Assembly: GCF_947172395.1 (NCBI RefSeq)
Contig: NC_069093.1
Coordinates: forward strand, 15,845,561-15,909,560
Direction: 5' to 3'
Length of the DNA stretch: 64,000 nucleotides
DNA from: Bicyclus anynana
Lineage: Eukaryota > Arthropoda > Insecta > Lepidoptera > Nymphalidae
Below are positions 12,901-24,900 of this stretch, piece after piece. Numbering within the stretch: the first letter of the stretch is position 1; each line of letters opens with the position of its first letter. The notes beneath the pieces were generated by a model. It was not told the DNA's origin. It was given only the letters and a program-made list of their open reading frames with translations, and searched no databases. Made by a program: the position numbers and the translations under genes.

Positions 12901-15900
12901 CACATATTATTATTGCTCTATTGTTTCGTTATCTAAAGGTACCTTGAGGATGAAATTAGCTTCGGATAAACAATGGGCAATGAGTATGAAATTCTTCTTA
13001 TTTTCGACTGGTCACAGAATACAATATACTACTAATACGCGCGCTGCTTCAATGCGGTAGATAGGCTTAGGATGTTTATAGGATGTAGGATGTTTGACTC
13101 TGTAACTATTTGACTAAGAGACTGACCCGGCAGCCACACTATGCTCCTCGTGCTGCTCCTCGCGCTGACGTGATTTCGTCTGCCTGGCTACACACATATC
13201 TACTCGCGGAAATATTACCACGAATAAACGCGGCAGGACAACGGGGCTGCTGTGTAGTTGCCCTGCCTTCCTACACACGGATCTACTCGCGGAAATACTC
13301 GCGCGAATATCTTCTAAATATTTCCACTAACATTCGCGGCAGGATGAGTAACGTGGCCACACAACTTCGTGCAGTGTGTGGCAGCGGTATGAGACTTGAC
13401 GACTTAACGTTAACCTACTCTGAGGCATAGCCACTAACAGTGCACTACCGCCGACTTCCAAACTCTGCTATCTACATATCTATAAATTTCGTGAAAGAAA
13501 ATCTCAATATTTCATACCGCGACTCGAAAGTCGAAGTTCTAACACAAGGTCTCATGTTACGAAGCACCATAGTTTCACAACTGGATCAACGCTTCAGGTC
13601 ATTTCTTCTTCTAAATAGGCTATTGTAACGTAACTAACTCTCACCCTAAGCAGCAACAGCACAACGATGTAGGATACGCCCAGTACAGTGTCCCACAATC
13701 TGGTTTACCCGATACAGGCTATTGTAACGTAACCAACTCTCAACCTTAGCAGCAGCAGCACAACGATGCAGGATGCGCCCAGTACAGTGTCCCAGATATA
13801 GGCTATTGTAACGTAACCAACTCTCACCCTTAGTAGCAACAGCACAACGACGCAGGATACGCCCAGTACAGTGTCCCACAATCTGGTTTCCCCGATATAG
13901 GTTATTATAACGTAACCAACTCTCACCCTTAGCAGCAACAGCACAACGATGCAGGATACGCCCAGTACAGTGTCCCACAATCTGGTTTCCCCGATATGCT
14001 CGTACATACCCGTCCACACCTGGAACAGAGACCATATATGTTTCTACAAGGCACTGGAATCTCAGATCAATTACCTCATATAGGACCTACTTCTCTAGAT
14101 TTACCCCTCTGTCAATAATATATGATCATGATCAAACATGTTCATACAAACTGCATTTAAAGAAATGATGAAAGTATATTATATTAAGAACTTATTAATA
14201 GTACGTCTCTTAGCAAATTAGTAAGAATAGTATCGAAACCTAAATTGTCAATTTATGAAAATGGAAGTCTGAACCTAGTGGAAAAAAGTAACAGAGTAGT
14301 TATACGTAACGCATTTCATCTGGTTATAACTACGTGTAGAACTTCATGAAAACATTACGATAGGATGGTTAATGGTTTGACAAAACGAGAAAAAACGCAA
14401 TAACAGTAATAAAAACAGATGCGGAATTCCAAGCACGAGAAGGCCTTTAAAAATGTTAAATCAATGTAGTCAGGTGCATGTCCGCATATCGCAGATTAAT
14501 TTAAGAGCAAGGTGATAAAAGTTTAAGTACCTACTGCCTAGGTATACCAGCCAGTAATAAAGTTAATGAAGTCGCGAAGGTCGATAGAAAGTATGACTGG
14601 AGCAAAAAGCCAATCCAGTGCTGTAAAAACTGATGATTACTACTTGAGTTCAGTTTCAATAAAAAGATGACAAATAAAGAGCTGAACATTTTAAAATAAC
14701 CAACATTAGATACCTAGCTATAAATTTATTTGCAACTACGTGGCATTTTGGTATTATCACAATAGAATGCAACTCCTGACTTTTTATGCATAAAGAGCTA
14801 AAGTTATATGAGACATTTTAAGAAATTTGTGCGATCAGGTCCTAGCATATGAGCAGAAACTAATTTTTTTCCACTTTTGTGTAGTTATTCTTGTTCTATG
14901 ACAAGAATAACTACGGAGATCATATGTTATTATCAAGTGTTCAAACCATGAAGCGTGTAGAATGATTTTTGCACGATTTAGATCTTTTTATAATTCGAAA
15001 GGACACTACAAACAGGTAATTTTTTTCCTGGAGGTATATAAAATGTCACAATAATTATACATGCAACATTTGTGATTATTGTATCACATAATAATGCTTC
15101 GAAGAACTTGTTATTATTGTTCTTGGTATCAGAGATCTGATCGAGCTAGTCCTCACGATTAACAAAGGTATAAATGCAGCACTTAGTGCTAAAAGTTACC
15201 TGTTCGTATATTAAAATTCAGTCAGTATGAGATCATTAATGTACCTTTGTTAACTACGAGTAACCACTTTACAAAACGAACAATCCTCTATAATGAGTCT
15301 TGTTTCATTGCCTCTTCAGCTTCGCGACTCGTTGAGCTATGTCGGTGACTTTGGTTCTTCTGCGGATCTCCTCATTTCTGATTCGATCACGATGATTCTG
15401 AGCCTTCTTATGAGGCGCATAGTTAGCGACCAAGTCTAGTAACCATAAGCAACACGCACTGTTCGAAACTTTTCTCTTCAAGCACTGATGTATTGCGGAT
15501 TAAAATATATTGCGTAGTTTCCCGTATGCTGCCCAGCCGAATTGGAATTAAACAAAAGTTTAATTTTATCCATTACAAGTTAATTAATAAAAGACATATC
15601 AAAGAAGAAATAGAAGAGAATAGAGGAATATAAAAGAAAAAGAGAAGAATGCAATTTGTATGTATCTAAGCCGTTTGCAACATTGAAAGAAAGTCACCTG
15701 TAGGAACTTTCCGCCGGGGAAGCTGAGGCCGAGGATGTCCTTCACCTGCGTGGTGGCGATGATGATGGCTGCCGCGGATGTGAATCCCACCGACACCGGC
15801 CCACTTATGAAGTCGATTAGAAAACCTGTAGACAATCATCATCATTATCAACCTATTTTAATGAACCCCCACCAGGGCCAGGCTAATTTGCTTTTAAAAA

Positions 15901-18900
15901 AGAGGATATGGAGCTAAGACTTCGATACTTGAATGTGGGTTGGTAGGCTTAGGGTAGACAATACTTTATAGTTATTAAACTGTTGTTTGCTAGAAAAGGG
16001 ATTGTTGACCTCTTTGAATCATGTCTAATATTTTGAAACGTTGACCGTTTGAGTAGAAAAGCAGACAAATCGCTGTTCTTGTTTGCTCCGTTTGGTCGAG
16101 ATATTTAGGTAGGTGCCATAGTGTTACATTATAACTAGGTATATACTTATACCAACATTATTTCAGAACTCTAATTGTATGACCGATACGATACATGCAC
16201 ATATTGAGCACAGCCAATTTGAGCTATTAAAGTGTGCGTAGACAACAAGGATGTAAGGCCTATTGAAAGAATGTCTTCTATCTAACATCTACGCATTACT
16301 CCAGCAGATATTTACATTTGTTTTCAAAACACTGGCACAATACAACACGCTATAGAAACCATTTCTGTAGATGTAAGAGAGACCTATAGCTCTGTTGAGG
16401 CATTCTTTAGTTTGTTTGTTTCAATAGCTATTGAATAAAGAATACGACATGGTTCTTTCACCGGCTCGTGCTCTGAAAAACAACAGGCTTCTGTGCATTG
16501 TCATTCATTCAACTACATGTCCATTTTACAATCATATTTATAATAGGTAGGTATATCACCTTAGGCCGGTCATACACGGGCAGCTCGAGCTGTTAAGTAG
16601 TTATCAACATACTTAGAGTCAACAGCTTGAAACTGCCACTGTTGACTCCTCGAAGCAACTGCTCCAGCAGTTCATGTATAATATCAGGGGCGTAGCTATA
16701 GCCGTATCAGCCGTATTAATAATACGGGGCACCCGGACTATAGGGGTATTTACATGTAAAAGCAAAAATTAATGAAATGTCCTCCACAATCATATCGAAT
16801 CTGGTGCTTTCCGAAAAAAGAAAACAAAAAACAACTGCCTTCAGAAGTTTCACTCCAGAAATGACAAAAGTAAAAAGAGCAATCTTTTTTTCCCTGGTCA
16901 AGCGAGCACCCAAAAGTTGGAAACATCTTACATAGTAAACTTACACTTAGTATATTTATTTTAAGCAAGACTTTTTGTTTCTTTTATAAAATATTTATCC
17001 TTCATTTGGACCCCTCCAACTAATTTAGATACATGGCTGAGGGCTTCTTCAAGGCACGCTACGCTACAGGTATACATATATGTACATAGAACTCTGTAGT
17101 TCACTATGCAGTCGCAGCTTATTTATCGCATTCGATTGTCTCCTTCAATATGTGTATGTATTCCCGGCCTTAGTTATATGCTAAAGTTGTTCAAAACTGA
17201 AACTGGTCTGCCCTGTCAGGGTGTTGTAATTGGGAGATATGCGGACTTCATTTTATTCTTCTAAAAAACATTTAAGTACGGCTTTTGTTTGGAGACAAAG
17301 TAGCGGGGCATAATGCCGTTTATTGTTTCAGCAGATTTCAATACTCTGAGGTCATGGCACGCTTCCGACTCGTTGGCAAATCAAGACTGAGTCTTTAAAG
17401 TGTACTATTTTTTTACTTTACTTCAACTTTAATATTTTTAAATACTAACGTTTTTCAAAATATTTAAGTCTCAACTCTTATTTAAGACCGACTTCTTGAC
17501 CTATGTCACTTTTATTTAAAACGGTCAAAAACTTTAAGTGACATTGGTGAAATACAAGTAGGTATGTAGGTACTACATCTTTCTACTATAATACTTATTT
17601 AGGTCACGTTTACGTTATACGTTTTTAAAGTTTTATTTGCTAACAAACTTAACTATTCTTTTATGGTTAATGGGTAAGTTTTTTCTACATTCATATACCT
17701 AAAATGGTTAGATAACTTAACTTTAGAAATGTTAGTAGTTAAATGATCTTCCTTCTCAATATCCAAGTTATGCAGCGTTTATTCTGCCTTTTTACGTCTT
17801 TGATATTCTTTGATAACAATTTTGCGCATCGATTAAACGTCACACATTCTTTCATTGTCACGAACATTCCAGCAGTGACACGAGACGCTGTTGTGCGGAT
17901 TGCGGAATGTTTTCAATAAACTTCTAAACAACGGTAGTCGGTTGAAAGATTGATCGTCCATTCGATCACGACCTGTCAGAAATGCAACCTCTGCAGGGCT
18001 AGCACGGGCAAGGGAGAAATTTATCCACGGGGAGAGGATAAAACGTTTATCCCCCACACTCGTTTTATCCACTCACCGCGCATGGGCACGTCGGTGGATA
18101 TAATATCCCCGGTGGATAAACGGAGGGAAAGACTTGTCAACCCATTTGTATATATCTTATAAATTGGCATTAGGTATATTAATAGTCCGAAATAAACGTA
18201 AATTTGATAATATTTGGTTTTTTTGTGCATATTATTTATCTGTTTTCTGTTGGCATTGTTTTGTTTGGTGATTGTTTTTTGCGGTGGTTTGTAGTAGGTA
18301 TCTATAGTATCTATCATACTAGCGGACCCGGTCAAGCTTCGTTTTGACATAAGTGCACTTGTTCTCTATCCCTACTCTACCCTTCTTTACCTCTACCCCT
18401 ACCCTACCCCTGCCCTACCCCTACCCCTACCCTACCCCTACCCTACCCCTACCCTATCCCTACCCTACCCCTACCCTACCCCACCCCTACCCCAACCCTA
18501 CCCCACCCCTAAACCCCCTCTCCCCCCTCCCCCACCCCTACCCCACCCCTACCCTACCCCTACCCCACCCCTACCCTACTCCCTGTCTTTCCCTTGTGGC
18601 CATGCTATGACGGGTGGATTTATATCCTTAGTCAGTGGATATAATGGGTGGATAAAAATTTTATCCCTTGCCCATGCTAGCCCGGCTGAGCCGTTAATGA
18701 TAATGATTGGGACCGACGTATACACTCAATAAGTTGAGGATGTCAATGAAGAACTACAAAAACATTATTTTTAAATGCAACTTTCATATATCATGCAGTA
18801 ATCTATTTGTCGTACATTAATGACATACCTAACCCTTGCCTTGAGGAAGCGGAAACAAAGAATTACACGACAATTACAGTACCTACTCGGTGATCATCTG

Positions 18901-21900
18901 CACATCTTTGCTATACCTACTGGAAACAAAGAACGGTTTCTTCTTGCTACCCATCAATTTGTCGCTTACTTATATCACATCGTCATTTGGTTGTTAAAAT
19001 ATTGAGTGATTTGCAAAACTTACGAAGCGAAACACGAGAACAGTGTTGTACCAACGTTTAGGGTGGTTTAGGTCTCTGTCTACGATCAAAGATGAGAATA
19101 ATACTGATAGCAAACCACAAATTCGACAAACAATCAGACTGCAGTAGTCACCCTATGATTATCTTTCTCCATTTCTAAGCTTATCAGTCTGTGCTGCAAT
19201 AATTTAGGTGGTAGCTACTTACAATCCACAACTTATTAACGTTCATGTACCTATAAAGTCCAATTTTTCTTAGGGATAACATGAGAAATCTTGATCGCAG
19301 TCACTGGAAATAGCTTCACGACAACTGTTAGGCACCGTTGAACATATAAAACGTCAGCTGTTATAAAATAAGCTAGGCCTGGCTGTCATTAGCTTTTGTA
19401 GACTTAAATCGACCTATCGATTTTGTTGTACTGTATAATGTATCAGTTAGCTTACCTAATTGAAGTATGCCCATAATGAGCTCCACACATCCACTCAGAA
19501 AGGACAGGAGCACAGCGAACTCTGGGCCCAAGCCGTGGAGGTTCTCCCGCGTGAGGATGGCAGCGATGGCGGTGGGGCCAATGGCGGAGTCCTTCACGGA
19601 GCCAAACACCGTGTACACGAAGCACGCCATGAAGGAGGAGTAGAGCCCGTACTGCGGGGGCAGCCCTGCCACACCCGCGTACGCTATCGCCTGTGGTATC
19701 ACCGTCAGCCCCACTGTCAGACCTGAGGACAATATGGTGACTTAATCCAAGCTCTCCAAAGTCTTCTAGTGTAAACATTTAAGCAACATTGTAAAACAAA
19801 TCGTTAAATAGAAGAGGGCAAAATCGTTAGAACTTCTCATATAGTTTTCTATATGTTAGTTAAGTATAAACTAACGTATCATAATTACTATAAATCATGC
19901 CCACGTGTAATGCTAGCAAGAATACTGGCTACATTTCCAAGTTGGACAGGCTAATCCTATGCGCAAAAAATGCGCCAGTCCTTCTGGCACCAGCCGAGGT
20001 AACTAGCTGTGAAATATTTCAGAGATTTTTTTGGGACAAAATAAACGCAAGAAATGTACTTAATTGAAAAAACATTTTTTCAATTAAGTACATTTCTTGC
20101 GTTTCTTTTTGTGAAATAAAAATGCAGCCATTTTTGACATCTAAATTTTATAAATAATATAACAACAACATTTGTTTAAAGAGTAGCACTATGTTTTGAG
20201 CTTGAAGGTTTAGACATATACCCTTCTTGAGCCGCATGCGTCGTTAAAATTACTGTAGCTTACGGCTTAACGCCTAGGTTTGTCTCAAGTTCACAGGCAA
20301 GGCATTGTAGAACTTGTTTCAAGGGAGTTCACTCTGCATTAGATGAAAGATTTCAAATGCGTTTCTGATTGTCCCAGCAAATATTAGTAAAAACTAAACA
20401 CTAGGATACCTACTCAGTACTCCGTGGAAGTACAAAAAACTGTTTACATCAGTATATTTCGCGTATTGTATTTGAGCATCGAATAATCAGAGGGGGAAGG
20501 ATCTTACCTTGTCCGCAATTTTAATTGTGTTTTCGTTTAAGCCCTTGAAGGCGGTAAATGTTAATGTTACATGTCAGGGTTCTTAGCTTAATTTAAGTTT
20601 GATTGATAAAGTACGTGAAATAGTTAAATACCTTAATATTTGATTAGACAGTTCTAGACCTAGTTCAAGATCTGGTGTTGCGAGACCGAGTGGCGACAAA
20701 GATACAACAAATTAAATATCTCTAATTTCACGCTCGATCGGTGCTACGTTTTTTGAGAAATTTAATGCTTAGTGAACTATGTAGGTCGTTATCCTATCTT
20801 ATGTGTTGTAAATTTTTAAACGATGAAAACGGATTGTTGTGACGTGGGAGTAGGGACACCTCACACTCACCTCGTTACAACAAACTGTTCAGTCATTGAG
20901 AGTAACCCATGGTTTTTTAATTGAAAAAAATATATATTGTCCGACAAGGTTATCATTTGCTTTAAGAATTTATTTTAATCTTTTCTGGAAAAAACAGGAA
21001 AGGTTTAAATATTTATCAAGACTGCAATTACACCTAATTTAAGCAATGAAGCAGCCTGTAGTGAAAATTACAGAGAATAGGAGTGAAAAGAAAAGTAAGA
21101 AAGGATGCTGAGGTCCCATTAAGGAGCCTACGGCACTTATCAGAACAAAAATTTATTAAATCTGCCTATTTACTTGAAATGAAATCTTGAATTGAAATGA
21201 ATTCCGTTTCCCTAATATCTAAATCATGGCTATCTAGCCATGATTTAGATATTAGGGAAACGGAAACGAAAATAGAAAGAACTAGAACTAGAACTTTTAC
21301 ATGCCACAATGTGCTAATGCCTCAATCGCAAGGGAATTATTTTGACGGGCGTTAAAAAGCTTTTAAATATAGTGTAAAGTTAAATGAAGGTGTATTGCCC
21401 CGCCCATTGCCACTTCAGCTTCGCAACTCGTTGAGCTATGTCGGTGACTTTGGTTCTTCTGCGGATCTCCTCATTTCTGATTTGATCACGGAGAGGTACT
21501 CCAACACTTTTTTAACGTCAGTTAAAATTAATGATGACGGCTTGGAATTGAAAAAATTATATCAATACAGAATGTGAGTGGCGGTGAAGTAAATCGAATC
21601 CTTTGCAATCGTGCTGATAACTAAGCGGTCGGCCAACCGTGACGAGCACGCGTCTGGCGTAGAGCATTGCTTAAAGAGCGATGTTTCTTTTTCTAGCCTT
21701 TTTTATTAATATTTTTTATAGTAATTAACGGATGAAGAAGATGAACCACCGCATAAGTGAAACCATTGCCTATAAACAAAGTAACACTTTACAGGAGCAT
21801 AGAAGAAACAAGTCCAACAAAGTTTTAAGTTCTGGCCTATCAATCAACCTGAGATGTAATTGTTAAGCTTGATTGTAATAGGGTAGTTGACTCATATCAA

Positions 21901-24900
21901 ATTTAATATAAACAATATTTATTTAATATTATAGTACATGGAATAAGGGTCCGAAATATAACGATAATAATAACATAAGTTAAGGATTTGTGTTATTTGT
22001 ACACATGGATAAAAAAAAGGCGGACAAAAATGGAAAAAAAAAGTTAAGGATGTCATAAAGAAACTTAATTTTAAAATTATGTATTTTAAAATTTACTTCA
22101 TGTCAGTAGAGGAATAAACTTCAAACTAAGGCATGTCTAATTTTTTGCTTTTCTCAGTTTTGTTAATATAGGTACGAGTAGGTTTATTAATAGGTGTACA
22201 TGACTTCATGATGACACAGATAAAATATAGACCATCATAGCTGGGAGCGTTCTGGCTTTTGTCAAAAATACCAAATTCTATTTTTTTTTCTATTCTAACA
22301 AATTAAAATTTTTATTTTTCTTCAGCATGTCTCAAAACAAAATGATGATGTTTGTTTAAATATAGTGTAAATTTTTAGAAAGGGCGACGTTTAAAAAAAC
22401 GAAAATAAAAATCAATATAATTCATGATCAAGTCAAATCTTTGTCACTCCGACCAAATCAGTAAACAGTGTTGGTTAGCCCGGAGCTAGGACATCTAATT
22501 GAAGCAAAAAACACACGTCGTAAAAGATTATTCTCGGATATTTTCGATAAGAAAATAAGCGTAAAACATCGCAGAAGTAGCTAATATCTGCGACTATTTC
22601 TTATTGAACTGTTTTTACAGAACTCCGGCGGTTAGCTTTTTCTGATAATTAACTAATAGATTTGTAAAAAACTTCACGATGATTTAAACAGGTCAGAATT
22701 TTTCAATCATGCTGTGACGATTGTTATCTTTCCTTTCGTTTTCTATTTAGGTTCATCTTTACCCTTGAATTTCAGTAAGGACTTTTACCTAAGTCTTTGA
22801 AACCATATTTTTTTTCAAAAACGTAGGTAAAAGGACTTCCAAGATTAAAACCGTGTCTAATGATGTGTTTACTATCGATTGGTAAGCGGTACGGTAAACT
22901 CGATCATCAACGATTGATTGATTACTTACCTATTTTTAACCGACTTCCAAAAAGGAGGAGGTTCTACGTTCGGCTGTATGTATGTTTTTTTTTTTTTTTT
23001 TTTTTTTTTATGTATGTCCAGCGATAATTCCGTCAATTATGGACCGATTTTGAAAATTCTTTTTTTGTTTTGTAGGGTTTACTTTCAGGGTGGTCCCATT
23101 TTTTTCATGTCAGGATCTGATGATGGCATCCTGGAGAAATTGAGGGGAACTTTCGAAAGTTGTAGAGACGGCTAGTACATTTGTTAGTGTTTCCATAAGG
23201 TATTTTAAACCACTACAACTTTATGAAGGTTTGGAGTTGGTCTGATGATGGAGCCGAAACACAGACGATGGAACTCATCAAGGATTTACAGCAGTCACCT
23301 TTTGTTTGGGCTTGATTAATTTGTATTGATGAGTACTTTCCACCTATATGGGTTGTGACTGTATTAAAGGTCTGGTGATGAAGACGGGGGACAGTGAAGA
23401 GAACTCCTCGACGGTTCACAGTAGCTACCTTGTGTTTAGACTTGATAAACTTGTATTGATGAGAACTTACCACCTAGATGGATTGTGACTGTATTAAGGG
23501 TCTGATGATGAAGACGAGGGACAGTGAAGAGAACTCCTCGACGGTTCACAGTAGCTACCTTGTGTTTGGACTTGATAAATTTTTATTGATGAAAACTTTC
23601 CACCTAGAAGGATTGTGACTGTATTAAGGGTCTGGTGATGAAGATGAGGGACAGTGAAGAGAACTCCTCGACGGTTCACAGTAGCTATCTTGTGTTTGGA
23701 CTTGATAAATTTGTATTGATGAGAACTTTCCACCTAGATGGATTGTGACTGCATTAAGGGTCTGAAGATGAAGACGAGGGACAGTGAAGAGAACTCCTCG
23801 ATGGTTCACAGTAGCTACCTTGTGTTTGGACTTCATAAACTTGTATTGATGAAACTTTCCACCTAGATGGATTGCGACTGTATTAAGGGTCTGGTGATGA
23901 AGACGAAGCACAGTGAATAGAACTCCTCGACGGCTCACAGTAGCTACCTTGTGTTTGGACTTGATAATTTTGTATTGATAAGAACTTTCCACTTAGATAG
24001 GTTGTGACTGTACACACGCAGTGGGTATTCTAACACTAAAAATAAAAAAATAAAAATTTTAATAAAAAAAATTCAACCGACTTCCAACTCAAAAAATAAC
24101 TTTAACTAAAAAGCAAAAAATAACATCCTACCTATGTGCTACCTTCTGATCAGTTTGAAGGCGGTGCCAAGCCAGTGTCGTGTTTTAATTAAAGCTGTTT
24201 TTGGAATAACCACTGAAATTTTGTAGTTTAAACATATTTAATTAAAACATCACTGGCTTGGCACCGCCTTCAAACTGATCAGAAGGTAGCACATAGGTAG
24301 GATGTTATTTTTTGCTTTTTAGTTAAAGTTATTTTTTGAGTTGGAAGTCGGTTGAATTTTTTTTATTAAAATTTTTATAATCTTCAAATTATGCAGGCAA
24401 CACCTCAAATCTAGTCTTAAGAACAATTATTTTATGCTATGAAAATTTTTAAAAACCCCTGAAGGTCATGAAATTATTAATTACACTCTCGATCATCAAG
24501 TCATCAATATTCTCTTTCAATGGGCTTTCATTGCTAAAATATTCGTCTCATAGCTGTAGTGGCAATGGCCGGGGCACATGGTTCGAAGAGCTGTTGGAGG
24601 TTGGGTACCAAGGTAACCTCGCACTAGAGAGCGTAGTATTGGTCGACCCCCCACCAGATGGACTGACGACATCGATTGGTGTCGCAGGGATTCGCTGGAT
24701 CGTGGTTTTTGGAAATATCTACAAAAGGCCTATGCCCTGCAGTGGACATCTATCGGCTAATATAATGATGATACTATTACGCTAAGGTGTTACGGTACCT
24801 GCTATGATATCCGCGAGGCCGCTGCGGAACGAGTAGTTAGGCAGCCACGCCAGGATTGGTATCCGTCGCAGCAGAGTTTTCTTGGAACAGCAGGCACGCA

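Noticed and set aside
13646..14035. A 129-codon minus-strand protein with repeated HCTGRILHRC
   Set aside because: It is an out-of-frame reading of the exon-5 tandem copies. The true frame is the one giving GETRLWDTVLG.
18353..18610. Proline/tyrosine-rich open frame
   Set aside because: It is the translation of a CCCTACC array in a transposable element. The array also occurs at 39245-39390 and does not match the insect telomere repeat TTAGG, so it is not telomeric either.
23217..24010. Tandem antisense open frames of 79-122 codons as a repeat protein gene
   Set aside because: The frames exist only because the 130-bp unit repeats. Several frames are interrupted, and the units belong to a mobile element.
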